Shown here: piece after piece, positions 9,845-19,279 of the stretch
Layout of the letters: the number at the start of each line of letters is the position of its first letter
Numbering within the stretch: position 1 is the first letter of the stretch
NCBI RefSeq assembly: GCF_007786475.1
Contig: NZ_VNJJ01000006.1
Location: 328,156-392,155 of the forward strand
Reading direction: 5' to 3'
DNA length: 64,000 nucleotides
From: Cohnella terricola
Lineage (GTDB): Bacteria; Bacillota; Bacilli; Paenibacillales; Paenibacillaceae
Notes under the pieces: model-generated
Told to the model about the DNA's origin: nothing
The model's input: only the letters and a program-made list of their open reading frames with translations
Databases searched by the model: none
Translations under genes and position numbers: made by a program

Positions 9845-10687
9845 CTACTTCGTTAGAAAGCGGTTCGAATCGCTAGAGGACGCTTCTTGCACATGATGAC
9901 GCCCCTGCGGGACGACTAAAGGCGACCCGGACAGCGGGTCCGTGATGACCGAACAGCTCAGGCCGAAAATATCTTTGATCCGCTCGCTGGTGATCACTTC
10001 TGTCGGCGTACCCCCGGCCACCAGCTTGCCCTCGCGCAGCGCAAACACATGATCGGCGTAACGCGCCGACAGGTTAATATCGTGAAGAACCATCACAATG
10101 GTCGTCCCGTACTTGCGGTTCAAGTCCGTAAGCAGGTCCAGAATTTCGATCTGGTAGGTAATATCTAAAAAAGTGGTAGGCTCATCCAGAAACAAAATAT
10201 CCGTTTGCTGGGCAAGCGCCATCGCAATCCATACCCGCTGCCGCTGACCGCCTGATAATTCATCCATGTGCTGGTTGGCATACTCGGTAATATTCATCAT
10301 ATCCATAGCTTCAGCTACAGCTTCATAATCCCTTTTCGTCCAGCCGCCAAACCAGGATTGATGGGGGAAGCGGCCGCGACCGACCAGATCCGCGACTGTA
10401 ATCCCCTCCGGCACGATCGGCGATTGCGGCAGAAGGCCGACCACCTTCGCGAATTTCCTCGGCGACAAGTCCCCAATCGCTTCATTGTCGATCGTGATCG
10501 TGCCGGACATCGGCTTGATGAGTCTGGCTAACGTTTTGAGCAGCGTCGACTTTCCACAGCCATTGGATCCCATGATAACACTGATCTTATGGCTGGGGAT
10601 TGCAAGGTCTATGCCATGAATGATCGCTTTATGGTCGTAGCCGGCGACAAGCTGCTGCGCTTGAAAGAGATGTGTCGATTTCATCAT
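9845..10687 (-). CDS. Siderophore ABC transporter ATP-binding protein (FecE/FhuC type)
   Basis: 280 aa ATPase of a Fe3+-siderophore importer. Walker A GSNGCGKST, signature LSGGQRQRV, Walker B DILFLDEP and switch His in VLHDIN are all intact. It is the last gene of a four-gene operon (binding protein, permease, permease, ATPase), overlapping the second permease by 4 bases (ATGA). Expression should follow the perfect Fur box upstream of the first gene. Confidence 0.93.
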   Translation of the reverse strand: MMKSTHLFQAQQLVAGYDHKAIIHGIDLAIPSHKISVIMGSNGCGKSTLLKTLARLIKPMSGTITIDNEAIGDLSPRKFAKVVGLLPQSPIVPEGITVADLVGRGRFPHQSWFGGWTKRDYEAVAEAMDMMNITEYANQHMDELSGGQRQRVWIAMALAQQTDILFLDEPTTFLDITYQIEILDLLTDLNRKYGTTIVMVLHDINLSARYADHVFALREGKLVAGGTPTEVITSERIKDIFGLSCSVITDPLSGSPLVVPQGRHHVQEASSSDSNRFLTK

Positions 10688-11715
10688 AGCGCTCCCTTTT
10701 GGTTCATTCGGATTAGCAAATAGATCAGATACGGTGCCCCGAGCATCCCCGTGATGATGCCCACGGGGAATCGGGTCTCGAAGGCAAATTGTCCGATCAG
10801 ATCGGCCGCTAATACCAAATTCACGCCAACCAGTCCCGCAGGCACAATATTCGAGCCTCCCCTGCCAACCAACCGATTGGCAATAGGTCCAGCCAGAAAG
10901 GAGACAAAGGCAATCGGCCCTGTGGCAGCCGTCGCGATCGCAATGATGAAGACGGAGATCAGAATGAGCATCATGCGGGTTTTGTCCGTATTCATGCCGA
11001 GGGAAGTCGCCGAATGCTCGCCAAGCTCCAGCAGATTCAAGTGCTTGCCCAATCCGATCAGGATCGGCGATAACACCAGCACCGCGATGACGAGCGGTTG
11101 CAGCTCATGCAGCTGCGAGCCGTTCAGGCTGCCTCCCAGCCATCTCATCGCTGCCGGAATATCCTTCGAGGAGCTGATCAATATGAGATAGGAAATAACT
11201 GCGTCGAGCATCGCCTGGATGCCGATCCCGACCAGAATCAGTCTTCCAATCGAAAAGGATTTGCCTCTGGACAGAATGTACATCACCGTAACGGTGGCCA
11301 AGCCAGCAACGATCGATGCGGCGGACACAACTGCACCGCTCGCATGCAGCACCGTGATGCAAAATACGGCAGCAGCGCTTGAACCGGACGTGATCCCGAT
11401 CACATTGGGATTAGCCAGAGGATTGCGCAGCATCGTCTGGAACGTGTATCCGGCAATGCCGAAAGCGAATCCGGCAAACAGCCCCGCCAGCATTCTCGGC
11501 AGCCGTATCGTATTGACCGCAAAAGACGCACCCTTGATCTGCTCCCCAAGCAGCGCCCGGATGACCTCATCTATGGAATAGATCGTGTTGCCCAAGAGCA
11601 GCATCGCGCAGCAGAGCGCGAATGCGAGCACCGCAAGCAAGGCGGTAATCAGCACCCAGCGGCGGCGACGCGAATTCCTGCCCTGGCGAATGATAGATAT
11701 CGTTTCATTGTTCAT
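10684..11715 (-). CDS. Siderophore ABC transporter permease (FecCD family), second subunit
   Basis: 343 aa with about nine to ten hydrophobic helices and the FecCD signature G-x-x-x-Q near AGYTFQTMLRNPLANPNVIGI. The frame is open far upstream inside the preceding permease gene, but the true start is the ATG at 11715 (MNNETISII), which overlaps the preceding stop as ATGA. It pairs with the other permease to form the membrane channel. Confidence 0.92.
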   Translation of the reverse strand: MNNETISIIRQGRNSRRRRWVLITALLAVLAFALCCAMLLLGNTIYSIDEVIRALLGEQIKGASFAVNTIRLPRMLAGLFAGFAFGIAGYTFQTMLRNPLANPNVIGITSGSSAAAVFCITVLHASGAVVSAASIVAGLATVTVMYILSRGKSFSIGRLILVGIGIQAMLDAVISYLILISSSKDIPAAMRWLGGSLNGSQLHELQPLVIAVLVLSPILIGLGKHLNLLELGEHSATSLGMNTDKTRMMLILISVFIIAIATAATGPIAFVSFLAGPIANRLVGRGGSNIVPAGLVGVNLVLAADLIGQFAFETRFPVGIITGMLGAPYLIYLLIRMNQKGAL

Positions 11716-12749
11716 AGCGACCGCACTTTCGATCTTATCGCCAGCAGGATAAGAATCGGAGCTCCTATAAATGCTGTAACCACGCCGACTTCCAACTCGC
11801 CGGGGCTTCCGATGACTCTGCCGCACACATCGGAGATCGTCAAGATCAGCGCGCCCGAAATCGCTGACATGGGAATGACATATCTCAGATCGGGGCCAAG
11901 AATCAGACGCATCACATGCGTCGCCAGCAGACCGACAAAGCCGATCGGGCCCGACAAAGCCGTCGTGGCGCCGCACAGGATAACGCCGGCAAATGCAGCC
12001 ATAATTCTGAGCACCCCTGTCCGTACGCCTAAGCCCGCGGCGGCTTCGTCTCCGAGCGCCAATGCGTTCAGCGCCGGGGCAGTCACGATCGCAATCAGGA
12101 GGCCAGCGATGAGAAACGGCCCAATCGTGGCGACTGCACTCCAGGAGCCGGCCCCCACACTGCCTACCTGCCAAAACCGAAACTGATCCATCACATAAGC
12201 GCGCGGAAGCATGATAGCGGCCACCAGTGAGGACAGTGCTGCGCTGGTAGCCGCTCCAGCCAGTACAAGCTTGATCGGCGTGGCGCCGCCCCGCCCCATC
12301 GACCCGATTCCGTAAACGAAAATCGCGGTTCCCCCAGCGCCTGCAAGCGCCAGCCAGATGGAAGGTTCGGCGGAGCCGATATTCAAGAAGGCCATTCCGC
12401 TTACGACGAACAAAGCAGCGCCGGTATTCACGCCTAATATGCTCGGATCGGCAATCGGATTGCGCGTCACGGATTGCATCAACGCGCCCGATACGCCTAG
12501 CGCTGCGCCGCAGCACAAACTGAACACCGTCCGCGAGATGCGCTTCCGAACGATATTCGCCTCATAGGAGTCGATTTCCGGACGGAACAAGCCGTCCATC
12601 ATCTCGGAAAATCCGACTCCCCGCGAGCCCAGCATCAGCGATGCCGCCGCGCATACGACAAGCAAGACGATGCTGCAGAGCAGAATGAGCTTGAAGTGCT
12701 TCGGCACACGCCAACTGTGCTGGGGCAGAGTTGAGGATGAATTATTCAT
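11712..12749 (-). CDS. Siderophore ABC transporter permease (FecCD family), first subunit
   Basis: 345 aa. The first membrane helix is at about residues 22-42, and the FecCD hallmark SGALMQSVTRNPIADPSILGV follows at about residues 85-105. Overlaps the binding-protein gene by 8 bases and the next permease by 4, so the operon is tightly coupled. Imports ferric siderophore with the partner permease. Confidence 0.92.
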   Translation of the reverse strand: MNNSSSTLPQHSWRVPKHFKLILLCSIVLLVVCAAASLMLGSRGVGFSEMMDGLFRPEIDSYEANIVRKRISRTVFSLCCGAALGVSGALMQSVTRNPIADPSILGVNTGAALFVVSGMAFLNIGSAEPSIWLALAGAGGTAIFVYGIGSMGRGGATPIKLVLAGAATSAALSSLVAAIMLPRAYVMDQFRFWQVGSVGAGSWSAVATIGPFLIAGLLIAIVTAPALNALALGDEAAAGLGVRTGVLRIMAAFAGVILCGATTALSGPIGFVGLLATHVMRLILGPDLRYVIPMSAISGALILTISDVCGRVIGSPGELEVGVVTAFIGAPILILLAIRSKVRSL

Positions 12750-13845
12750 TTCCTCGATCCAGAGCGTCCCCGATCAGCTTCAGATACTCGTCAATCGTGT
12801 AAGCGATGGAAAGCGGGTTTGGCGTGCCGGCGGCAACTAGAGGCGTATCGGTGTCGATAAAGGCGACCGCCCCCTTCTTGATCGCCGGAATTTTACCCAG
12901 CAAGCGATCCGCCTGAAGCACTTTAAGCAACTCGTTATTACCGTACCCGACGATAACGTCCGCCTCGTACAACGCCTGCGCATTTTCAGCGCTCAATTCC
13001 AAGGCGTAGCTCTTCGGATCAGTAATTTGCTTGGTCACCGCATCAGGGTAGGACAGGCCAAGCTCATGCAAAAACGCAACGCGTGAATCGATCGGGGTGT
13101 ATATATGCAGCTTGGACAAATCTTTTCCCGAGAAATTGGCCCAAACGACCTTCTTGCCGTTGATTTGCGGATATTGCGTCAATTTATCTTGAATCAGCCC
13201 TTCGGTATCCTTAATCAGCCGTTCCCCTTCGGGAGCCATCCCCATGCCCGTCGCATTGTAGATGACCTGCTCCCGCCAAGTCGTAGCCCAAGGCGCTGTC
13301 GGATAAGCAACGACAGGAGCAATCTTGGTCAACAAGTCATAATCTTCCTTCGTTATGCCCGAGTAAGCGGCCAGAATCACATCCGGCTTCGCATCCGAGA
13401 TGGCTTCGAAATCAAGTCCGTCGGTATCTTGGAAAATATTCGGCTTCTCGATCCCTAGTTTCTTGACTTCCTGAAGAGTCCAAGGCAACATCCCGCTTCC
13501 GTCCTGCACGCCGAAATTGGCCGCCGAGAAACCGACCGGTTCCACGCCAAGAGCGAGTACGATATCATGATTCGCCCATTGAATGGTGGCGATGCGTTCA
13601 GGCTTTTTCTCAATTACCGTCGTTCCCAAAGCGTGCTCGATCACGATAGGATATTTCACGCCCGCCTCCTCGGCATCAGACGATGTCGGAGACGCTTCAG
13701 ATGCCTCTGCAGTTGCGGATTCCTTCGTTTCCTCCGGGGTTTTGGAGCCCGAGGAATTAGACGACGCGTTTCCGCACCCCGCTATAATCAGCATAAAAGC
13801 AATAAGCAACGTAAGTAGAACAGTAACTTTTTGTTTATCTCTCAT
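12742..13845 (-). CDS. Iron-siderophore ABC transporter substrate-binding lipoprotein
   Basis: 367 aa lipoprotein. A signal peptide ends in the lipobox IIAGC; after it comes a low-complexity Ser/Thr/Glu spacer and then a helical-backbone binding domain (FepB/FatB type) starting at about YPIVIEHALGTTVIEKKPERIATI. I chose the ATG at 13845 (MRDKQK), which has AAAGGGATAGGG upstream and leaves a normal signal peptide. An in-frame ATG at 13902 lacks a ribosome binding site and would add 19 unneeded residues. First gene of the importer operon and directly downstream of a perfect Fur box. Confidence 0.92.
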   Translation of the reverse strand: MRDKQKVTVLLTLLIAFMLIIAGCGNASSNSSGSKTPEETKESATAEASEASPTSSDAEEAGVKYPIVIEHALGTTVIEKKPERIATIQWANHDIVLALGVEPVGFSAANFGVQDGSGMLPWTLQEVKKLGIEKPNIFQDTDGLDFEAISDAKPDVILAAYSGITKEDYDLLTKIAPVVAYPTAPWATTWREQVIYNATGMGMAPEGERLIKDTEGLIQDKLTQYPQINGKKVVWANFSGKDLSKLHIYTPIDSRVAFLHELGLSYPDAVTKQITDPKSYALELSAENAQALYEADVIVGYGNNELLKVLQADRLLGKIPAIKKGAVAFIDTDTPLVAAGTPNPLSIAYTIDEYLKLIGDALDRGNE

Positions 13846-13913
13846 TTTCCCTATCCCTTTCATTTTAAGAATTTTCAACGCCCCTTCCGGCCGTTCCATC
13901 AACTAAATGATGT

Positions 13914-13928
13914 TGATAATCATTATCA
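13914..13928. promoter_or_regulatory. Perfect Fur box (7-1-7) controlling the siderophore operon
   Basis: TGATAATCATTATCA matches the Bacillus Fur consensus TGATAATNATTATCA at every position. It lies 69 bases upstream of the chosen start of the binding-protein gene, so ferric-iron repression of the importer is expected. Confidence 0.92.
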
Positions 13929-13975
13929 ATTGATGACAGATAACAGTATAGCAAGTACCGGGTATCGTCACAATA

Positions 13976-14009
13976 GACGATATTCGCCTGAAAAACCGGA
14001 CAATATTCG
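13976..14009. promoter_or_regulatory. Tandem direct repeat, candidate site for the adjacent AraC-type activator
   Basis: GACGATATTCG (13976-13986) is repeated as GACAATATTCG (13999-14009), 23 bases start to start, about two helical turns. AraC-family activators typically bind such direct repeats. It lies upstream of the Fur box, between the regulator gene and the importer operon. A related CCGAATATCGG is at about 14062-14072. The binding partner is inferred. Confidence 0.5.
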
Positions 14010-14083
14010 GATATCAACCACCTTTTCTGCACATAAAAAAGCTACCGCCGACAAGCCGTTGACCGAATATCGGCTCAACTTTG

Positions 14084-15901
14084 TCAGCGATAGCGAGAAG
14101 ATTGCAGAGTCAGAGAACGAGTAGCGGCCACGGCCAGTCTGTTTACCGAAAGGGGGCCGCCATATGGCCAAATCATACCGGACGGAATCATCAGGCTTCG
14201 TCTGTGAGAAGACACGTTCAGCATCCTCCAATTCCGTTCTTTCAACAACCGCGAGAGTGCGATCTTGTCATCGCGCTGAACAACGTACATCATCAGGGCA
14301 TTGTCTTCAATTTCGATCTCATCGATATGAGCTGTGGTGAAGCCGTACGGTTCATAATGCCCCGGCTTGAAGGCATTGGTCAGACCGAGTCGCTCCAGAA
14401 CGCCGACGGACAAGGAGCCGTCATTGGACAAACGCAGCAAGGAATTCTGATGTCTGGAATATCCGAAGGCGATCATCACTTTGCTCGTTACGATTCGGGA
14501 GGTACGGATATGCTCGCGCATCTCCTTGTACGAATCCTCCAGCCGATACTGAATACCGGCCGCAAGAGTCCCCCTATCCAGAACGGAGGCCAAATGCCGG
14601 AAAGAGAATTCCAGAGATTCGTATTCCGAAGTTTGCTTGCGCGGCGGAAACAAATCGTAGGCAACGGTAGGCGCGATCTGCTGTAAAGCATCATAATGAG
14701 GCGCTGTCAGCGAGCGGATGCCGATGATCAAGTCAGGCGACAGCTCGGCGATTCTCTGCAGGTCAGGCTGGATGCGCGGTCCGATATCTTCGATGCCATC
14801 CGGAATGGTCATCGGCAGACCTACCCAACGATGCATATCGCACGCTTCCGAGACACCTAGCGGAATTATGCCAAGCGCTAGCAAATACTCGGCCATCGTC
14901 CAGTCCAACGCGATGATACGTTGCGGAATAGCGGTTATCTCCGCTTCGCCGAGCGCGTGCTCGATATTCCGCAGCAGAGAACGCTTAATCGTCAGCGGGT
15001 TGAATTCGGATACTTCCGTGGCCGGGCCAGGCGCCAAGCTTGGCTTGTTCTGCCCAGCGTGCTTGTAATGCAGCGGCGACAAACCGACAATGCGCTTGAA
15101 TACCCTTCCGAAATAAGAAGGATCGCGGTAGCCGACTTTTTCGGCCACTTCCGGCAACCCGAGCGTACTATCCGTCAACAGTGTCTTCGCCGCCTCGACG
15201 CGCAGTCGGGTCAAAAATTCAATAGCCGTGTAACCGGTAGCTTCCCTAAACAGCGCACAGAGATGCGGAACGCTGTAACTCGCGCGCTCGGCTAACTGCT
15301 TCAGCGTGATCGGCTGCGCGTAGAAATGCTGCATATATTGAATCACTTGCGCTATTGGACTGGAGTCGGTCCTCTCGGACTGCTGATGCTGCATTTTGAT
15401 CCATTCATACAGAAAAGATAGAAAATACGCTTTGGCTTGCAGTTGCGCCCCAGGCTGTCGTTGCTGCCAGATCTCCTCCATCGTGTGCAGCAGCATGCGC
15501 AGCGAAGTTTCCGCTCCGGCATGCACTGTGCTAACCCTCTCGCCAAAATGCGATTGTTCAGCCAACCGGCGCCACCGGCTATCCGTATTCCGTCCCCACT
15601 CTGCATGGTAAGTCACCAGATAAAATCGGCCTCGATTAAACCGGGGGACGATCTTCACGGGCGTTCCCGATCCGCCGTGCAGAACGATATCGGCCGGCTC
15701 CGTGTAACGGACATCGCCGAATTCGACATATTGGATATGATCCGCCGCATAGATAAATCCGCTGGTAGGCATGGAGAAATCCATAGCCACCTCGACCGTG
15801 CATAACCGCACCTCAATCAGTTGCAGATGAGCTTGATTCCATAGCTGCAAATGTTCTTCCAGATTTATCGTCGAAGTTATACGAATGCACCCCTTGCTCA
15901 T
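14084..15901 (-). CDS. AraC-family regulator fused to a siderophore-binding domain (Btr-like)
   Basis: 605 aa with an N-terminal AraC cupin-like part (about 1-165), a double helix-turn-helix AraC domain (about 180-280; TLKQLAERASYSVPHLCALF and LPEVAEKVGYRDPSYFGRVFK), and a C-terminal helical-backbone periplasmic-binding-like domain (about 320-600; RIIALDWTMAEYLLALGI). This is the layout of Bacillus Btr, which activates siderophore uptake when bound to ferric siderophore. It is transcribed in the same direction as, and directly upstream of, the importer. The start is uncertain because no strong ribosome binding site is seen before the ATG. Confidence 0.88.
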   Translation of the reverse strand: MSKGCIRITSTINLEEHLQLWNQAHLQLIEVRLCTVEVAMDFSMPTSGFIYAADHIQYVEFGDVRYTEPADIVLHGGSGTPVKIVPRFNRGRFYLVTYHAEWGRNTDSRWRRLAEQSHFGERVSTVHAGAETSLRMLLHTMEEIWQQRQPGAQLQAKAYFLSFLYEWIKMQHQQSERTDSSPIAQVIQYMQHFYAQPITLKQLAERASYSVPHLCALFREATGYTAIEFLTRLRVEAAKTLLTDSTLGLPEVAEKVGYRDPSYFGRVFKRIVGLSPLHYKHAGQNKPSLAPGPATEVSEFNPLTIKRSLLRNIEHALGEAEITAIPQRIIALDWTMAEYLLALGIIPLGVSEACDMHRWVGLPMTIPDGIEDIGPRIQPDLQRIAELSPDLIIGIRSLTAPHYDALQQIAPTVAYDLFPPRKQTSEYESLEFSFRHLASVLDRGTLAAGIQYRLEDSYKEMREHIRTSRIVTSKVMIAFGYSRHQNSLLRLSNDGSLSVGVLERLGLTNAFKPGHYEPYGFTTAHIDEIEIEDNALMMYVVQRDDKIALSRLLKERNWRMLNVSSHRRSLMIPSGMIWPYGGPLSVNRLAVAATRSLTLQSSRYR

Positions 15902-16010
15902 AACATGACCGTATCGTGCCGCTCTTCAAATCTTTGTCTATTATTCTACCTTACCAAATTATGCGCATGGTATGCAGTTTTTGCAATTGCTTCTCCCCCG
16001 AATTGCTCCC

Positions 16011-16050
16011 ATAAAATAGAACCGGAGGCGCTGCATGCGCCCCCGGCTCT
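16011..16050 (-). terminator. Terminator of the opuA operon
   Basis: A GC-rich inverted repeat (AGAACCGGAGGCGC and GCGCCCCCGGCTCT, one mismatch) lies just after the opuAC stop on the minus strand and is followed by TATTTTAT. Confidence 0.75.
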
Positions 16051-16067
16051 ATCAACGTCTCTCCGAA

Positions 16068-16976
16068 TTAGATCCCATCGATCCACTGGTTCACTTTGTC
16101 CGCGTTATTCTCGACCCATTTTTTCGAAGCTTCCTCTTCGCTCATGCCGCCGTAGATATCGACCATGACGGATTCCATATCTGCCGGAGTCCACTCGAAC
16201 TGATCCAGGAACTTATAAGCGTCCGGATGATCGTCTTTCAGACCTAGACGCACCAGCGTATGGATTTGCTCGTCGCCTCCGAATACCCCCTTAGGATCTT
16301 CCAAATACTTCAGATCCATCTCGGCGAACATCCAGTGCGGCGTCCAGCCCGTCACGATGACCGGTTCTTGCTTGGCATAGGCATCCTGAAGAACTTTTGT
16401 CATCGCCGCCGAAGAGCTTTCAAGCAGCTTCCAATCTTTTAAGCCGTATTCCTCTATCGCCTTGCTCGTGGCCATCATAATGCCCGCCCCGGGCTCGATT
16501 CCCGTAATCGTAAAATTCAAGGATTTGCCGATTTCCGCATTGTTCAAGTCCTCGATAGAGGAAATATCCATGTTAGCAGGAACGGTCAATCCGACCTTCG
16601 TTCCATCTAGATTCACGCCAAGATCCTCGAACTTATTCTTATTCGGCTCGTAATAGTTATCCCCATGCGTGCTCGGGAGCCAAGCCGCAACCATCGCGTC
16701 GGCGCTGCCGTCGGCAATGCCGACATACATCGGGCCGGCGTCGACCTGCATCATTTTCACTTTGTAGCCGAGCTTGCTCTCCAGCACTTCCCTGACGACA
16801 TTCGTGCTGGCGATCTCCGAATCCCATGCCACGTACGCAAGCGTAATCTCTTTATTTTTCGCCGGGGAACCTGTATTCTTGCCCTCGTTCTCCCCTTTCG
16901 AGCATCCCGCAAGCGCGAACGCGAAGACCATAACGGCTGCCAACAACAGATATACGCTTTTCTTCAAACTCATCAC
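16068..16976 (-). CDS. opuAC: Glycine betaine ABC transporter substrate-binding lipoprotein (OpuAC)
   Basis: 302 aa compatible-solute binding protein. Signal peptide with lipobox ALAGC, then the OpuAC fold starting ITLAYVAWDSEIASTNVV. Tryptophans in VAAWLPSTHGD, VTGWTPHWMF and QFEWTPADM match the aromatic-cage positions of betaine binders. It overlaps opuAB by 4 bases and is last in the operon ATPase-permease-binding protein. Imports osmoprotectant under high salt. Confidence 0.92.
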   Translation of the reverse strand: MMSLKKSVYLLLAAVMVFAFALAGCSKGENEGKNTGSPAKNKEITLAYVAWDSEIASTNVVREVLESKLGYKVKMMQVDAGPMYVGIADGSADAMVAAWLPSTHGDNYYEPNKNKFEDLGVNLDGTKVGLTVPANMDISSIEDLNNAEIGKSLNFTITGIEPGAGIMMATSKAIEEYGLKDWKLLESSSAAMTKVLQDAYAKQEPVIVTGWTPHWMFAEMDLKYLEDPKGVFGGDEQIHTLVRLGLKDDHPDAYKFLDQFEWTPADMESVMVDIYGGMSEEEASKKWVENNADKVNQWIDGI

Positions 16977-17818
16977 TTTCCTTTTCGTTTATTGGTGATC
17001 AGATTTTGCGTGATCCGATCGAGAATGATCGCAAGCACGACTACGGCCAAGCCCGCTTCGAAACCGACTCCCGTCTTGGCCTGGGTGACTGCCCGATAGA
17101 CATCCGCTCCTACGCCCTGCGCGCCGATCATCGAAGCGATGACCACCATCGAGAGCGACAGCATGATCGTCTGATTGACTCCCGCCATGATCGTCGGCGC
17201 GGCGATCGGAAGCTGCAGCTTGAACAGCTTCTGCATCGGCGTCGATCCGAACGCGTCGGCCGCTTCGACCAGATCGCCCGGAACCTGGCGAATGCCAAGG
17301 TTCGTCAACCGAATGGTCGGCGGGATGCCGAAGATCACGGACGCGATCACACCGGGCACGACGCCCAGCGAGAAGAAGGCGACGGCGGGCAGCAGATAGA
17401 CGAACGCGGGCATCGTCTGCATGAAGTCAAGCACGGGCGTGACGATCTTCTGCAAGCCGTTACTTCTCGCGCACCCGATCCCCAAAGGGACCCCGATCAC
17501 CACGGAGATGACCGAGGCGGTCAGCACCAGCGCGAGCGTCTCCATCGTATGCTCCCAGTAGCCTAGGTTATAAACAAGGTACAGCCCGAGCAACGTGAAT
17601 AGGGCGATTCTAGTTCTACCGATCCAATAGGCTAGGACGGTAAAGAGAACGATCATCAAGAGCGCGGGTACCGCGTTGAAAGCATCCGAAAGCCCGTTTA
17701 CGGTTGAGCCGATCAGCGTCTTGATCCCCTTAAAGAGAGGTCCAGCATTCGACTCCAGCCATCCCTCAACCGTCTCTACCCAGCGACCGATCGGCAATTT
17801 TGGCAAATCCAGATTCAT
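16973..17818 (-). CDS. opuAB: Glycine betaine ABC transporter permease (OpuAB)
   Basis: 281 aa inner-membrane subunit with the BPD_transp_1 region (about residues 90-270), including the EAA-like loop EAADAFGSTPMQKLFKLQLPIA that docks the ATPase. Five to six membrane segments are visible. It is joined by 4-base overlaps to opuAA and opuAC. Confidence 0.92.
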   Translation of the reverse strand: MNLDLPKLPIGRWVETVEGWLESNAGPLFKGIKTLIGSTVNGLSDAFNAVPALLMIVLFTVLAYWIGRTRIALFTLLGLYLVYNLGYWEHTMETLALVLTASVISVVIGVPLGIGCARSNGLQKIVTPVLDFMQTMPAFVYLLPAVAFFSLGVVPGVIASVIFGIPPTIRLTNLGIRQVPGDLVEAADAFGSTPMQKLFKLQLPIAAPTIMAGVNQTIMLSLSMVVIASMIGAQGVGADVYRAVTQAKTGVGFEAGLAVVVLAIILDRITQNLITNKRKGK

Positions 17819-19014
17819 TCGGCATCACCCGCTTCCGTCTCCGTGTTTCCGCTCAGTGCCGACAGAACGGCCCCGCGGATAATGATGCCAAGCAATCGCT
17901 GCCGATCGTCGACGACGGCAACCGGGATTTTCGCGGCGCTCACAACCTCGAACAGCTCGCTCAGATGGACATCGGGCGGGACGGTTGTCATCTCCCGGAC
18001 AAGGATGTCTTCCAATCCCCTGCCCGTTTTCGCCGCTTCCGCAGACGCTTCGGCCGTAACGACACCGAGGAGCTGCCGGCTTTTATCTACGACATAGAGG
18101 TTGGAAATCCCGCGGTCTCGCATGAGCTGCAGCGCGACCCTCGGCCCGCGGTCCATCGTGATCGTCTCGGCACGGATCATGACATGCGAAGCCGTAAGCA
18201 CCTTGGACAAGTCGACATCCTCGACGAAGCGTTCTACGTACTCGTTCGCGGGATGCGTTAGTATCTCTTCCGGCGTCCCGATCTGCACGACCACACCGTC
18301 CTTCATGAGCGCAATCCGGTCGCCGATGCGCAGCGCCTCATCTAGATCGTGCGTAATGAATACGATTGTCTTCTTCATCGTCGCCTGAAGCTCCAACAGT
18401 TCATCCTGCATATCCTTGCGAATGAGCGGGTCCAGCGCGCTGAACGCTTCGTCCATCAGAAGAATGTCCGGATCGTTAGCCAGCCCTCGGGCAAGCCCGA
18501 CGCGCTGCTGCATGCCTCCGCTGAGTTCATCCGGACTCTTATCCGCCCAACCTCCCAAACCGACGAGTTCCAATGTCTTTAGCGCCTTCTCCGTACGAGC
18601 GCTCTTCGCTACTCCCTGAATCTCGAGCCCATACTCCACGTTCTCCAGTACGGTCCGATGAGGAAACAGGGCGAACTTCTGAAAAACCATGCTGATCGTC
18701 TTACGCCTGACCTGGCGCAGCTCTTCCGCGCTTAACCGCACGATATCTTTGCCATCGATCAGTACCTGCCCCGACGTGGGCTCGATCAACCGGTTGAGCA
18801 GCCGAACCAATGTCGACTTGCCGCTCCCCGACAACCCCATGATGACGAAAATCTCGCCGGGCTCGATCGAGAAGCTGACCCGATTGACGCCTACTGTCAG
18901 CTTCGTTTCCTTGGCGATGCGTTCCTTCGACCACCCTTGATCCAGCAAACGATAAGCCCGTTTCGGGTCGTTTCCAAACACTTTCGATAACTCTCGGACT
19001 TCAATGATCGCCAT
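17815..19014 (-). CDS. opuAA: Glycine betaine ABC transporter ATP-binding protein with CBS domains (OpuAA)
   Basis: 399 aa. ProV/OpuAA type: N-terminal extension IEVRELSKVFG, Walker A GLSGSGKST, signature LSGGMQQRV, Walker B ILLMDEAFSALDP, then two C-terminal CBS domains (about 280-390) that in relatives sense ionic strength or nucleotides. The ATG at 19014 has AAGGGGGAG in front; a longer in-frame reading to 19095 adds 27 residues unlike the family. First gene of the opuA operon, divergent from gbsR. Confidence 0.93.
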   Translation of the reverse strand: MAIIEVRELSKVFGNDPKRAYRLLDQGWSKERIAKETKLTVGVNRVSFSIEPGEIFVIMGLSGSGKSTLVRLLNRLIEPTSGQVLIDGKDIVRLSAEELRQVRRKTISMVFQKFALFPHRTVLENVEYGLEIQGVAKSARTEKALKTLELVGLGGWADKSPDELSGGMQQRVGLARGLANDPDILLMDEAFSALDPLIRKDMQDELLELQATMKKTIVFITHDLDEALRIGDRIALMKDGVVVQIGTPEEILTHPANEYVERFVEDVDLSKVLTASHVMIRAETITMDRGPRVALQLMRDRGISNLYVVDKSRQLLGVVTAEASAEAAKTGRGLEDILVREMTTVPPDVHLSELFEVVSAAKIPVAVVDDRQRLLGIIIRGAVLSALSGNTETEAGDAE

Positions 19015-19279
19015 ATGACTCCCCCTTCTGAAAAATCCCATGCTTCTCATACAGCCGCTGTTACAAGTGTAGACGCCTCTTCTTTGGGGGGTCAAAATTG
19101 ATATCCCGCCGTATAGTTCGTACAGTTTTAACTTTACACACTTTATTTACTGTATACTCCCGTTTCCTTACACTTCCTTCCGAAGCGCGATCTTTACTTA
19201 CGAATGACTCTTTTCTACAATAGGAGACAATGGATATCTTCAGCTCATGTAGCGTTTAAGGAATAGGGAGTGTAGGGGC

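Noticed and set aside
11716..12516. Long N-terminal extension of the second siderophore permease
   Set aside because: The extension is Arg-rich and hydrophilic, lies antiphase to the real first permease, and the ATGA overlap at 11712-11715 gives the true start.
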